Source: Pigmentiphaga sp. (GTDB lineage Bacteria; Pseudomonadota; Gammaproteobacteria; Burkholderiales; Burkholderiaceae_B). Taken from it: a stretch of DNA of 64,000 nt. Under the pieces are notes generated by a model, which worked only from the letters and a program-made list of their open reading frames with translations, was not told the DNA's origin and ran no database searches. The stretch spans positions 38,455-102,454 of the forward strand of contig JALOAI010000020.1 of the NCBI GenBank assembly GCA_023228945.1, given 5' to 3'. Shown here piece after piece: positions 25,173 through 33,197 of the stretch; within the stretch, counting starts at the first letter, position 1; each line of letters opens with the position of its first letter. The position numbers and the translations under genes were made by a program.

Positions 25173-26474
25173 ATGAGCGGCTTCGGCAATGAATTCGCAA
25201 CGGAAGCGCTGCCGGGCGCCCTGCCCGTCGGCCGCAACTCGCCGCAGAACTGCCCCTACGATCTCTACGCTGAGCAGATCTCGGGCACACCGTTTACCGC
25301 GCCTCGCGCCAACAACCGCCGGAGTTGGCTCTACCGCACGCTGCCCAGCGCCGTGCATCAGCCTTTCGAGCGCTTGGATAACGGTCGCTGGGTGAGCGAC
25401 TTCACCACGCTCGAGACCACGCCCAATCAATTGCGCTGGGATCCCCTCCCGCTGCCCTCGGCACCCACCGACTTCATCGAAGGCATGGTGACCCTGGCCG
25501 GCCAGGGCGACGCCGCCGCCATGAGCGGCAATGGCATTCACTGCTATGTCGCCAACCGCTCGATGACCGATCGCTTCTTCTATAACGCCGACGGCGAACT
25601 GCTCATCGTGCCGCAACAAGGCAGGCTGCATCTGCACACGGAGATGGGGCTGGTTGAAGTGGAGCCGCAGGAGATCGCCGTCATTCCCCGTGGCCTCCGG
25701 TTCCAGGTGAGGCTGCCCGATCAGGATGCGCAGGGCCGCACGCTCCCCGTCCGGGGCTATGTGTGCGAGAACTACGGCGCGCCACTACGCCTGCCCGATC
25801 TCGGCGTGATCGGGGCGAACGGCCTGGCCAATCCACGCGACTTTCTCACGCCGGTGGCGGCCTTCGAGGATCGCGAAGGAGACTTCCAACTGGTATGTAA
25901 ATTCCTCGGCAACCTCTGGACGGCGGGGATCCGGCAATCGCCGCTGAACGTCGTAGCCTGGCATGGCAACCATGTGCCGTACAAATACGATTTGCGCAAC
26001 TACAACGCGATCGGCACCGTGAGCTTCGACCACACCGATCCTTCACTGCTGCTGGTCCTGCAATCGCAATCCGACACTCCGGGGATCGACTCTCTGGATT
26101 TCATCGTCTTTCCGCCGCGTTACCTCACGGCGCGCGACACCTTCCGGCCGCCCTGGTTCCATCGCAACGTGGCCAGCGAGTTCATGGGGCTCATCAACGG
26201 CGTCTACGATGCCAAGGCCGACGGCTTCCATCCCGGCTCGACCTCGCTGCACAACTGCATGACCGCCCACGGACCGGATGCCGAAACCTTTGAGAAGGGA
26301 CTGAAGTTCGACACCCGCACGCCGCAGTACCTGGAAGAGTCGATTGCGTTCATGTTCGAAACCCGGCTGCCCATCCGTCCCACGCGCTTTGCCATGGAAA
26401 GCGAACTGCGCCAGAAGGACTACAACAGTTGCTGGGACGGTCTGCAAAAGCGGTTCACCCCGCCGGCGCGATGA
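25173..26474 (+). CDS. hmgA: Homogentisate 1,2-dioxygenase
   Basis: A 433-residue protein from the ATG next to the amber codon. It matches homogentisate dioxygenase along its whole length: SGFGNEFATEALPGALPVGRNSPQNCPYDLYAEQISGTPFTAPR at the start, NVVAWHGNHVPYKYDL in the middle, and the iron site in PPWFHRNVASEFMGLI (His, Glu) and FHPGSTSLHNCMTAHGPD (His). It opens homogentisate to maleylacetoacetate in tyrosine/phenylalanine breakdown. The usual partners fahA and maiA are not adjacent; an SDR gene follows with a coupled start. The natural start was probably 25101. Loss of about 24 N-terminal residues might or might not be tolerated. Confidence 0.9.
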   Translation: MSGFGNEFATEALPGALPVGRNSPQNCPYDLYAEQISGTPFTAPRANNRRSWLYRTLPSAVHQPFERLDNGRWVSDFTTLETTPNQLRWDPLPLPSAPTDFIEGMVTLAGQGDAAAMSGNGIHCYVANRSMTDRFFYNADGELLIVPQQGRLHLHTEMGLVEVEPQEIAVIPRGLRFQVRLPDQDAQGRTLPVRGYVCENYGAPLRLPDLGVIGANGLANPRDFLTPVAAFEDREGDFQLVCKFLGNLWTAGIRQSPLNVVAWHGNHVPYKYDLRNYNAIGTVSFDHTDPSLLLVLQSQSDTPGIDSLDFIVFPPRYLTARDTFRPPWFHRNVASEFMGLINGVYDAKADGFHPGSTSLHNCMTAHGPDAETFEKGLKFDTRTPQYLEESIAFMFETRLPIRPTRFAMESELRQKDYNSCWDGLQKRFTPPAR

Positions 26475-27232
26475 TGGGTCTCTCCACCACCCCACTCCAC
26501 GGCAAGGCCGCCCTCGTCACCGGCGGCAGCAGTGGCATCGGCGCCGCCACCGCCAGGCAACTGGCCATGGCGGGGGCGGCCTTGGCCATCGGCTACCATT
26601 CGGGGCGCGAGCGAGCCGAGGCCTTGCTGCAGGAACTGGAAGGAACGGGGCACTTGGCGGTCCCGCTCGCACTCGAAGACCCGGATACGATCCGCGCGGC
26701 GGAAACGACGATACGCCAACACTTCGGCAGGCTCGACGTGCTGGTGAACTCCGCCGGCTTTACCCGGCGCATTCCCCATCACGACCTGAAGGCGTTGGAC
26801 GAGGCATTGTTCGAGACAATCCTGTTGGCCAATACTCTCGGCCCCTACTCCGTCATCCGGAATATGCTGCCGCTGCTGCGGAAGTCGGACGACGCGGTGG
26901 TGGTGAACGTCTCGTCGATCTCCGCCTTCACGGGATCCGGCAGCAACATCGCCTATTGTGCCGCCAAAGCTGCGCTCGATACCATGACGCAGTCCTTCGC
27001 AAGGGTCTTTGGTCCCAACGTTCGATTTCTGAGCGTTGCCCCGGGAGTCGTAGGCACCGGTTTCGTTCCCGGCCAGGATCGATCCGCCATCGAAGCCCGG
27101 GCCGCCCGGACTCCACTGCAACGGGTGGTCGAACCGGATGACGTCGCCCAGGCCATCCTGGCCTGTGCGATCAGTCTGAAAACCGCGACCGGAAGCCGCA
27201 TCGTCATCGACGGCGGACAAAGCCTGTCGTAG
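26471..27232 (+). CDS. SDR-family short-chain dehydrogenase/reductase
   Basis: A 253-residue classical SDR. The cofactor motif TGGSSGIGAATAR lies near the N-terminus, followed by NSAG, the catalytic NVSSISAFTG..AYCAAKAA (Ser-Tyr-Lys) and the C-terminal IDGGQSLS. Start is ATG at 26471, overlapping the hmgA stop; a second ATG at 26474 is equally possible. Transcriptional coupling to homogentisate dioxygenase is evident, although an SDR is not a standard step of that pathway. The substrate is unknown. Confidence 0.88.
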   Translation: MMGLSTTPLHGKAALVTGGSSGIGAATARQLAMAGAALAIGYHSGRERAEALLQELEGTGHLAVPLALEDPDTIRAAETTIRQHFGRLDVLVNSAGFTRRIPHHDLKALDEALFETILLANTLGPYSVIRNMLPLLRKSDDAVVVNVSSISAFTGSGSNIAYCAAKAALDTMTQSFARVFGPNVRFLSVAPGVVGTGFVPGQDRSAIEARAARTPLQRVVEPDDVAQAILACAISLKTATGSRIVIDGGQSLS

Positions 27233-27435
27233 TGAAGAACTCCGGCCTCCCGGCCGAAGCTTCTCCGCCACCAGTCGGGGGAGCCTTCGGCTCCAGAGAA
27301 CAACTGCCTCGCTTGACCCCGTCCTGAAGGATAAGCCCGGACACCGGGCAGTCCCTGCGGACTGACCAGTACCTGGCGCATCCGAGCGGCATGCAGGCCG
27401 CGAGGTGGGCAGGGCTTGCGCTTTGGCACGTGGTC
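27232..27435. repeat. Dispersed repeat, copy A (possible mobile-element or gene-tail remnant)
   Basis: From the SDR stop codon onward, 65 bp (27232-27296) match a sequence at 58701-58765 at 57 of 65 positions by eye. They include a hairpin GGAGCC-TTC-GGCTCC at 27280-27294. A second shared block, GGCTTGCGCTT..C.CGTGGTCA, ends at 27435 here and at 58825 in the other copy; the DNA between differs. On the minus strand both copies can be read as ..LEPKAP..GGGEA..RPEFFT.., as if from the 3' end of a gene. I suspect an IS200/IS605-type (TnpB) remnant but cannot prove it. Confidence 0.55.
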
Positions 27436-27489
27436 AGCGCGACGCGACGAGCGGAGCCGCCCCATCCCGAAGGGGCGCTCAGCTCGTCG

Positions 27490-28203
27490 TCACGCAGGGA
27501 TGTCGATATCGAGCGAAAACCGGAAGCGATCCGAACGATAATGCAGCCGCAACACGTCGACCACGCGGTCCTGGTGATCGGTCGTCACGCCGTTGATCAA
27601 TAGAATCGGCGTCATGACGTCGATCTGCAACTCGCGCGCAACGTCTGGCTGGGGTAGCGCTGCCTCCACCGTGTTCTGGAAACGCCGGATCTTCACTCCC
27701 AGCTCTTCTTTCAAGAGGCGGGTGACGGATCCCCGCATTTTGGACAACGGCAGCTGTTTGCCGTATTCCGGCAATAGATAATTGACGGCATAGGCCACCG
27801 GTATGCCGTCGTCTATGCGCAAGCGCCGGATCTCGTAGACTTTTGGCACGGGAAAATATTTGGCCAGCGTGACCGGCACCGGTATCAGTTCGTGGCCGAG
27901 CGTCACCGACTCGTCGGTCGTGTGCTGCACCATCACCGCCTCGGCCAAGCCGACAAGCTTCAAAGGCCGCTCTTGCTTCTTGGTGGGATTGGCAAAGGTG
28001 CCCAATCGCCGTTTGCGGGTGATCAGCCCTTCCGCTTCCAGCACCTGCAGGGCCTGCCTCAGCGTGACCAGGCTCACGTCGTACGCTTTTGCCAGTTCCA
28101 CCTCGGTCGGTAGCCGGTAGGGAGCATCATGGCCACTATCGAGAATCTCCGCGCGCAAGCCTTGCGATACCTGATACCAAAGCGGTAAGTGTTTGTTCAG
28201 CAT
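27490..28203 (-). CDS. GntR-family regulator, HutC type with UTRA domain
   Basis: A 237-residue regulator. The N-terminal winged helix-turn-helix reads LPLWYQVSQGLRAEILDSGHDAPYRLPTEVELAKAYDVSLVTLRQALQVLEAEGLITRKRRLGTF. A UTRA ligand domain follows with YEIRRLRIDDGIPVAYAVNYLLPE and ILLINGVTTDHQDRVVDVLRLHYRSDRFRF at the C-terminus. This layout is that of HutC/FarR regulators that sense small carboxylated or amino compounds. It lies between the hmgA-SDR unit and tRNA-Asp. Its targets may be the hmgA unit or the TRAP operon, neither proven. Confidence 0.92.
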   Translation of the reverse strand: MLNKHLPLWYQVSQGLRAEILDSGHDAPYRLPTEVELAKAYDVSLVTLRQALQVLEAEGLITRKRRLGTFANPTKKQERPLKLVGLAEAVMVQHTTDESVTLGHELIPVPVTLAKYFPVPKVYEIRRLRIDDGIPVAYAVNYLLPEYGKQLPLSKMRGSVTRLLKEELGVKIRRFQNTVEAALPQPDVARELQIDVMTPILLINGVTTDHQDRVVDVLRLHYRSDRFRFSLDIDIPA

Positions 28204-28408
28204 TGAGCGATCAACAATGATGGCGCGCCCCGCTACGTGCGCGGCCCTATATCCGATGAAAAAAACTATTCATTTTACCGCCTAGATGCAAAGGCAAAGC
28301 GCGAGGGCTCGTTTCCGTGCAATTTTTCGACAGGAAGGGAATGCGTTTCTGGCGGCGCGGGACTTGCGCTTGGACGCGCCCGCCAGCGGACTGACGAAGC
28401 GGAAATGT

Positions 28409-28443
28409 AAAAAGCGCCTGGCTGCGAAACCAGGCGCTTTTTT
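28409..28443. terminator. Intrinsic terminator after tRNA-Asp
   Basis: A perfect stem AAAGCGCCTGG / CCAGGCGCTTT with an eight-base loop is flanked by A and T tracts on both sides. It works on the minus strand for the tRNA-Asp transcript, which ends nine bases earlier, and could also act on plus-strand transcripts. Confidence 0.88.
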
Positions 28444-28451
28444 GAATGCGT

Positions 28452-28528
28452 TGGCGGAGCGGACGGGGCTCGAACCCGCGACCCCCGGCGTGACAGGCCG
28501 GTATTCTAACCAACTGAACTACCGCTCC
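28452..28528 (-). tRNA. tRNA-Asp (GTC anticodon), CCA encoded
   Basis: The minus strand reads GGAGCGGTAGTTCAGTTGGT.. to ..CGCTCCGCCA, 77 bases, with a complete cloverleaf. The acceptor stem is GGAGCGG/CCGCTCC, the anticodon loop CCTGTCACGC carries GTC, and the T-loop contains GGTTCGAGCC. The 3' CCA is encoded. The gene has its own sigma-70 promoter and terminator. tRNA genes are common integration sites, but I saw no duplicated 3' end or integrase here. Confidence 0.97.
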
Positions 28529-28896
28529 GCACCTGACCGACTCAGCGACGTTTTGCGTTGCTGATCAATCAAGAGAATCGAATTATGCATCGGTTTTTAG
28601 ATGCTGTCAAATCACATCCCGCAATCGGTAAAGACGTTGGTGGTGAAGGCGAGATGCGTTGCTTCGCCCCCACAGTGAAGCGCTGGCGTGGCCCCGGCGA
28701 TACACCATGGGGCAATTTGCATGGCCCCAGCGCTCCAATATAGTGCCACGTCCTGGAGCCCTCGCTGGCTTCCTCGGCTTCCAGCCGACAAGCAGTGCCA
28801 CCCCGGCCCCAATGCATCTCGCTGGCATGCCCTTTGCTTTAGTATGATTACGCATATTTTCACTTCTAAAGCTTCTAAAGTAGTTCTGGCCCTTCC
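28529..28896. other. Intergenic region before the TRAP operon, with inverted and direct repeats
   Basis: Besides the tRNA promoter this 368-bp gap holds AGCGCTGG (28679-28686) inverted as CCAGCGCT (28727-28734). Between and within these, the related blocks GTGGCCCCGGCG and ATGGCCCCAGCG lie in the same orientation. This could be an operator or RNA hairpin for the TRAP genes. No protein gene is supported. Confidence 0.4.
28582..28610 (-). promoter_or_regulatory. Sigma-70 promoter of tRNA-Asp
   Basis: On the minus strand, TTGACA (28605-28610) and CATAAT (28582-28587) are separated by exactly 17 bases. Transcription would start near 28575, about 45 bases upstream of the mature tRNA 5' end. The -35 box is a perfect consensus. 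Confidence 0.75.
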
Positions 28897-29421
28897 ATGA
28901 CCCCCTCGCTCTCCGCCTCTCCACCTTCATCCGCCGGGCCCGGCGCCCGCGCCTGGCGCACGCTCATGCTCGCCTGCGGCGCGGTCGCGGGTGCGATGTT
29001 CGTCGCCATCACGGTTCTGGTATGCGCCGACGTCTTCTTTCGCAATCTTGGCTTCGGCTCCATTCAGTGGGGCCTGGAGGTCACTGAGTACCTATTGATG
29101 ACGGCGACGTTCCTGGGAGCGCCCTATCTGCTTTACCTGGGCGAGCACATCCGCGTCGACATCATCGTGCAATCGGTGTCGTCGGCCGCGCGCCGGGTGC
29201 TGGATATCGTGTCCGACGTTTTCGGCTTCGCGGTGTGCGCCTTATTGTTCTGGGAATCGATGAACGTCCTGCTCGATACCCAGGCTCAGGGCGGCATGGT
29301 GTTCAAGGTGCTGATCTTTCCGGAATGGTGGCTCACCGTGCCGATGACGTTCAGCGTGGCGTTGCTGGCGCTGGAGTTCCTGCGCCGCTTGCGGATCGCC
29401 CTCACTCCGCGCGGAGGCTGA
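28897..29421 (+). CDS. dctQ: TRAP transporter small permease, DctQ type
   Basis: A 174-residue membrane protein with four hydrophobic helices: about 22-44 (LMLACGAVAGAMFVAITVLVCAD), 56-80, 96-118 and 140-160. The family-typical segments are FFRN after helix 1, YLLMTATFLGAPYLLYLGEHIRVDII and the GG..FK..IPEWW-like stretch (GGMVFKVLIFPEWWLTVPM). It forms the small membrane subunit of a TRAP carboxylate importer driven by sodium. The large permease starts two bases after its stop, and the binding protein follows. Confidence 0.92.
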   Translation: MTPSLSASPPSSAGPGARAWRTLMLACGAVAGAMFVAITVLVCADVFFRNLGFGSIQWGLEVTEYLLMTATFLGAPYLLYLGEHIRVDIIVQSVSSAARRVLDIVSDVFGFAVCALLFWESMNVLLDTQAQGGMVFKVLIFPEWWLTVPMTFSVALLALEFLRRLRIALTPRGG

Positions 29422-29422
29422 C

Positions 29423-30739
29423 ATGGAATGGTATCTCGCCCTCGGCATCCTGCTCATTCCCTTGTTCCTGCTCATGGGAGCGGGGATCCCCGTTGCCTTT
29501 GCCTTCCTCGGCGTCAACATCCTGGGCGCCTGGCTGTTTCTCGGCGGAGAGGTTGGCCTGGCGCAGCTGGTGCGCAACTCCATCGGCTCCGTGAACAATT
29601 TCGCCCTCGCTCCCATTCCGCTGTTCGTGCTGATGGGTGAAATCCTGCTGCATACCGGCTTGGCGTTCCGGGCGATCAATGCCATCGAGCAATTGATCCA
29701 GCGCGTTCCGGGGCGCCTGGCCATCGTGGGCGTTCTGGGCGGCACCACCTTCGCCACTCTGTCGGGCTCTTCCATTGCCAATACCGCGATGATGGGCAGC
29801 GTGATGCTGCCCGACATGCTCAAGCGCGGCTACCACCCCACACTGGCCATGGGGCCAATCATGGCCGTCGGCGGCATTGCCATGCTGATCCCGCCGTCCG
29901 CGCTGATCGTCATGTTCGGCAGCCTGGCGGGGATCTCCATCGCCCAGCTGCTGATCGCCGGCATCATCCCCGGCCTGCTGATGGCCACCTGCTTCCTGGC
30001 CTACGTGATCCTGCGCAGCCGGCTGCGGCCGGCCGATGCACCGGCCGATGACGCCCCCACATCACTGAAGGGCTGGGCGCGCTGGCGCCCGCTGGTGCGC
30101 GACGTGCTGCCCCTGTTCCTGATCTTCGTGGCGGTGGTCGGCAGCATCCTGACCGGCTGGGCCTCACCCACGGAATCGGCCGCGATCGGTGTGTTCGCGA
30201 CCCTGGTGGCCACGGTCGCCTATCGCAGCGTTAGCTGGAAGGGGCTGATCGAAGCCGTGCATTCCACGGTGCGGGTCTCGATCATCATCCTGTTCGTGAT
30301 GGTGGCTTCCACCACCTTCGCCCAGCTGCTGAGCTTCTCGGGCGCCGCCTCGGGATTTCTCTCTTTAATCCGGGAGTGGAATCTCGAGCCCTGGCTGCTC
30401 GTCCTAGGCATGCTCGCCATCATCCTGGTGCTGGGCTGCGTGGTGGAGCAGGTGAGCATGATGATGATCACCCTGCCGTTCTTTATGCCGCTGATCGCGA
30501 CCGCCGGCATCGATCCCGTGTGGTTCGGCATCCTGATGCTGATCGGTCTCGAGATCGGCCTGCTCACACCGCCTTTCGGGCTGTTGCTGATGGTGATGCA
30601 AAGCGTGGCGCCGCCATCGATCCGCATCGGCCAGATCTATAAGGCGGCCGCTCCCTTCATCGTGATCGAGATCGCGGTGCTGGGCCTGCTCTTCCTGGTG
30701 CCGGTGCTCGCCACCGGCCTGACGCGCTGGATCCAATAG
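29423..30739 (+). CDS. dctM: TRAP transporter large permease, DctM type
   Basis: A 438-residue polytopic protein with about 12-13 hydrophobic segments. Family signatures include PLFVLMGEILLHTGLA, LAIVGVLGGTTFATLSGSSIANTAMMGSVMLPDMLKRGYHP, IPPSALIVMFG, GWASPTESAAIGVFATL and the C-terminal GLEIGLLTPPFGLLLMVMQ. DctM is the elevator-type transport subunit. Directly coupled to dctQ (gap of one base) and followed after 41 bp by dctP, giving a complete QMP operon. Confidence 0.96.
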   Translation: MEWYLALGILLIPLFLLMGAGIPVAFAFLGVNILGAWLFLGGEVGLAQLVRNSIGSVNNFALAPIPLFVLMGEILLHTGLAFRAINAIEQLIQRVPGRLAIVGVLGGTTFATLSGSSIANTAMMGSVMLPDMLKRGYHPTLAMGPIMAVGGIAMLIPPSALIVMFGSLAGISIAQLLIAGIIPGLLMATCFLAYVILRSRLRPADAPADDAPTSLKGWARWRPLVRDVLPLFLIFVAVVGSILTGWASPTESAAIGVFATLVATVAYRSVSWKGLIEAVHSTVRVSIIILFVMVASTTFAQLLSFSGAASGFLSLIREWNLEPWLLVLGMLAIILVLGCVVEQVSMMMITLPFFMPLIATAGIDPVWFGILMLIGLEIGLLTPPFGLLLMVMQSVAPPSIRIGQIYKAAAPFIVIEIAVLGLLFLVPVLATGLTRWIQ

Positions 30740-30780
30740 CCACGCGTCCGATTTTTCGTTTTCTGAGGAGTGTTTTTTCT

Positions 30781-31743
30781 ATGCAACGCCGTACCCTGTT
30801 CGCCGCCGGCCTGGCGCTGGCCTTCGCCAGCCTGACCGCCCAGGCGGCCGAGACCACCCTGCGCGCCGTGTCCTCCTTTGGTATGGACACCTTCTGGGGC
30901 GAGCGCTTTCAGAAGTTCGTCGACAAAGTCAATGCCGAAGGCAAGGGCGTCCTGCAGATCCGCGTGATCGGCGGCCCCGAGGCCGTCCCGCCCTTCGAAG
31001 TGGGCAACGCGCTGCGCACCGGTGTGGTCGATCTCGCCAACCACACCGGCGTGTTCCACGCCAATCTGGTGCCCGAGGCCCTGGCCATGGTGGTGACCGA
31101 CCGCACCATGGATGAACTGCGCGAGAACGGCGGCTACGAGCTGCTCGACCAGATCCACCGCGACAAGGCCAATATGGTGTGGCTGGGCCGCGTGACCGAC
31201 GGCCTGCCCTATCACAGCTATACCAACAAACCGCTGGTCGACAACGGCTTCAAGGGTTTCCGCATGCGCGCCGTGCCCATGACCCGCGGTTTTTATCAGG
31301 CACTGGGCGCTTCGCCCATGCAGATCGCCCCCGGCGAGGTGTATACCGCGCTCGACCGCAGCATGGTCGACGGCTATAGCTGGCCCATCGTGGGTGTGTT
31401 CGACCTCGGCTGGCAGGAAAAAACTGCCTACCGCGTAGACCCGGGCGTCTACAACGTCGAGGTGAGCCTGTTCATGAACCAGAACTCCTGGAAGAAGCTG
31501 ACCGACGAGCAGCGCACCTACCTCGAAAGCCAGATCGCCTGGATGGAAGGCGAGAATGCGAAGGACGCCGAAATCAACGTGCAGGAACGGCAGGCGCAGG
31601 CCGAAGCCGGCATCGAGACCATTACGCTGGAAGGCGAAGTCGCCGAGAACTACGTGAACACGGCCAACAACGCGCTGTGGGCGGATATCGAGAAGGCCAG
31701 CCCGGCCAACGCGGCCAAGCTCAAGCCGCTGTTCATGAAGTAA
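30781..31743 (+). CDS. dctP: TRAP transporter substrate-binding protein, DctP family
   Basis: A 320-residue periplasmic protein. Signal peptide RRTLFAAGLALAFASLTAQAA, then ETTLRAVSSFGMDTFWGERFQKFVDKVN, and the central arginine-containing block KGFRMRAVPMTRGFYQALGASPMQIAPGEVYTALDRSMVDGYSWP, where the TRAP family coordinates the ligand carboxylate. A GAGGAG ribosome-binding site precedes it. It is the last gene of the operon; a strong hairpin lies eight bases beyond its stop. The ligand is probably an organic acid but is not predictable. Confidence 0.94.
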   Translation: MQRRTLFAAGLALAFASLTAQAAETTLRAVSSFGMDTFWGERFQKFVDKVNAEGKGVLQIRVIGGPEAVPPFEVGNALRTGVVDLANHTGVFHANLVPEALAMVVTDRTMDELRENGGYELLDQIHRDKANMVWLGRVTDGLPYHSYTNKPLVDNGFKGFRMRAVPMTRGFYQALGASPMQIAPGEVYTALDRSMVDGYSWPIVGVFDLGWQEKTAYRVDPGVYNVEVSLFMNQNSWKKLTDEQRTYLESQIAWMEGENAKDAEINVQERQAQAEAGIETITLEGEVAENYVNTANNALWADIEKASPANAAKLKPLFMK

Positions 31744-31751
31744 GACCCGGT

Positions 31752-31786
31752 GGCCGGCGTCCCGCCCTGGCGGAGGAACGCCGGCC
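31752..31786. terminator. Hairpin between the convergent dctP and LivK-type genes
   Basis: GGCCGGCGT (31752-31760) pairs perfectly with ACGCCGGCC (31778-31786). No T tract follows, so termination may be weak or factor-assisted. A second smaller dyad, TGAAAGA / TCTTTCA, lies at 31814-31833. Confidence 0.5.
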
Positions 31787-31878
31787 GCTCATGATGGCAC
31801 CCGTTGCCCAATGTGAAAGAACGCTGTCTTTCATGATTAGGGGTGGCCGCAAGCCATCCTCGTTAGGCAGGCGCGGCC

Positions 31879-33120
31879 TCAATCCCGCAGATATTGCCAC
31901 TGTCCGTCGCGGATCTGGATGATCGCCACGGCGCGTTCGTCATAACCGACGTGGTCTTCAGGCGTGATGGTCATGACGCCTTGCGAGGTGACGAGGTCGC
32001 GGGTGCCTTCCAGCGCATCGCGCAGGGCAGCCCGGAAGGCCGGCGTGCCCGGCTCGGCGCCGGACTCCAGAGCCTTCGACAAGGCCGCGCGCAGCATGAG
32101 GTTGCTGTCCCAGGCATTGGCCACGAAGATCGACATCGAGCCGGGGCCGTGCTCTGCCTCGTAGCGTTCAGTGAGGTCGAGCGCGACTGCGCGGATCGGG
32201 TTATCGGTGTTCAATTGCTCGGCCACCAGCACCGGCCCGGCGGCAAACACGGCGCCTTCGGCGTCGCGGCCCGCCAGCCGCAGAAAGTCGCGGTTGGCAA
32301 TGCCGTAGGTCTGGTAGATCCGGCCTTTGTAGCCGCGCTCCAGCAGCGTTTTCTGCGGTAGCGCGCCCGGCGTGCCGGCCCCGGCCACCAGCACCGCATC
32401 GGGCCGTGCCGCCATGATCTTGAGGGTTTGCGCGGTCACGCTGGTGTCGTTGCGCTGATAGCGCTCCTCGGCCACCAACTGGATGCCATGCTCGGCCGCC
32501 TGCCGTTTGACCTCGTTCACCCAGGAGTCGCCGTAGGCGTCGGCAAAGCCGATGAAGCCCAGGGTTTTGACGCCTTGCCTCGCCATGTGGCCAAGCGTGG
32601 TGTCGACCATCAGCCGTTCGTTTGAAATGGCCTTGAATACCCAGCGCCGTTTGTCGTCCTGGGGCTCGACGATGCTGACGCTCGCGGCCAGGCTTTGCAG
32701 CGGCACCTTCTTCTCGGCCGCGACGTCGACCAGCGGCATGGTGGCGGGCGTGGTGGAGGAGCCCATGACCACATCGGCGTTGTGTTCGTCGATCAGACGG
32801 CGGAAGTTGCGCACGCTATTGGTGGCGTCGGAAGCGTCGTCGAGCACGACGTAGCGAATCGGCCTGCCGTCGACTTCCTGCGGAAACAACTGAATGACGT
32901 TGCGCGTGGGAATGCCCAGCGAAGCGCCCGGTCCGCTCATCGAGATCGTTACGCCGACGGTGACCTCTTTGGCGTGGGCCGCCGGCAGCAAGGCCGAACA
33001 GCAAATGAGCGTGGCCGCCAGGAAAGTCCGTAGCCGCAGATCAGTCTTCGCCCGGCCGCCCGAAGGAGACTGAAGCCCCTTCGGGGTCAGCGAACAACGT
33101 GAGCGTGGGGGTGGTTTCAT
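31879..33120 (-). CDS. Branched-chain amino acid-type ABC transporter substrate-binding protein (LivK/periplasmic-binding 6 family)
   Basis: A 413-residue periplasmic binding protein: EVTVGVTISMSGPGASLGIPTRNVIQLFPQEVDGRPIRYVVLDDASDATNSVRNFRRLIDEHNADVVMGSSTTPATM at the start of the mature part, then FIGFADAYGDSWVNEVKR and a long C-terminal lobe. A GGAGA ribosome-binding site supports the ATG at 33120. Oddly, about 28 residues (MKPPPRSRCSLTPKGLQ..) precede the hydrophobic signal core LRTFLAATLICCSALLPAAHA, and their DNA contains an 8-bp inverted repeat. No permease or ATPase genes adjoin it. Aromatic acids are frequent ligands in this family. Confidence 0.9.
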   Translation of the reverse strand: MKPPPRSRCSLTPKGLQSPSGGRAKTDLRLRTFLAATLICCSALLPAAHAKEVTVGVTISMSGPGASLGIPTRNVIQLFPQEVDGRPIRYVVLDDASDATNSVRNFRRLIDEHNADVVMGSSTTPATMPLVDVAAEKKVPLQSLAASVSIVEPQDDKRRWVFKAISNERLMVDTTLGHMARQGVKTLGFIGFADAYGDSWVNEVKRQAAEHGIQLVAEERYQRNDTSVTAQTLKIMAARPDAVLVAGAGTPGALPQKTLLERGYKGRIYQTYGIANRDFLRLAGRDAEGAVFAAGPVLVAEQLNTDNPIRAVALDLTERYEAEHGPGSMSIFVANAWDSNLMLRAALSKALESGAEPGTPAFRAALRDALEGTRDLVTSQGVMTITPEDHVGYDERAVAIIQIRDGQWQYLRD

Positions 33121-33197
33121 CTCTGTCTCCTTCTGTTTTATAGGGGCAATAAATTGGAGCCTTAGCTTAGGCGGCTGTGCTAGCATCGATCAATGCC

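Noticed and set aside
28452..28528. tRNA-Asp as a genomic-island attachment site
   Set aside because: No integrase gene and no duplicated tRNA 3' end were seen in the window, so there is no support for integration here.
28286..28564. 92-codon plus-strand frame reading RTGLEPATPGVTGRYSNQLNYRSA
   Set aside because: It is antisense to tRNA-Asp. This peptide is a well-known false protein produced by translating the reverse of that tRNA.
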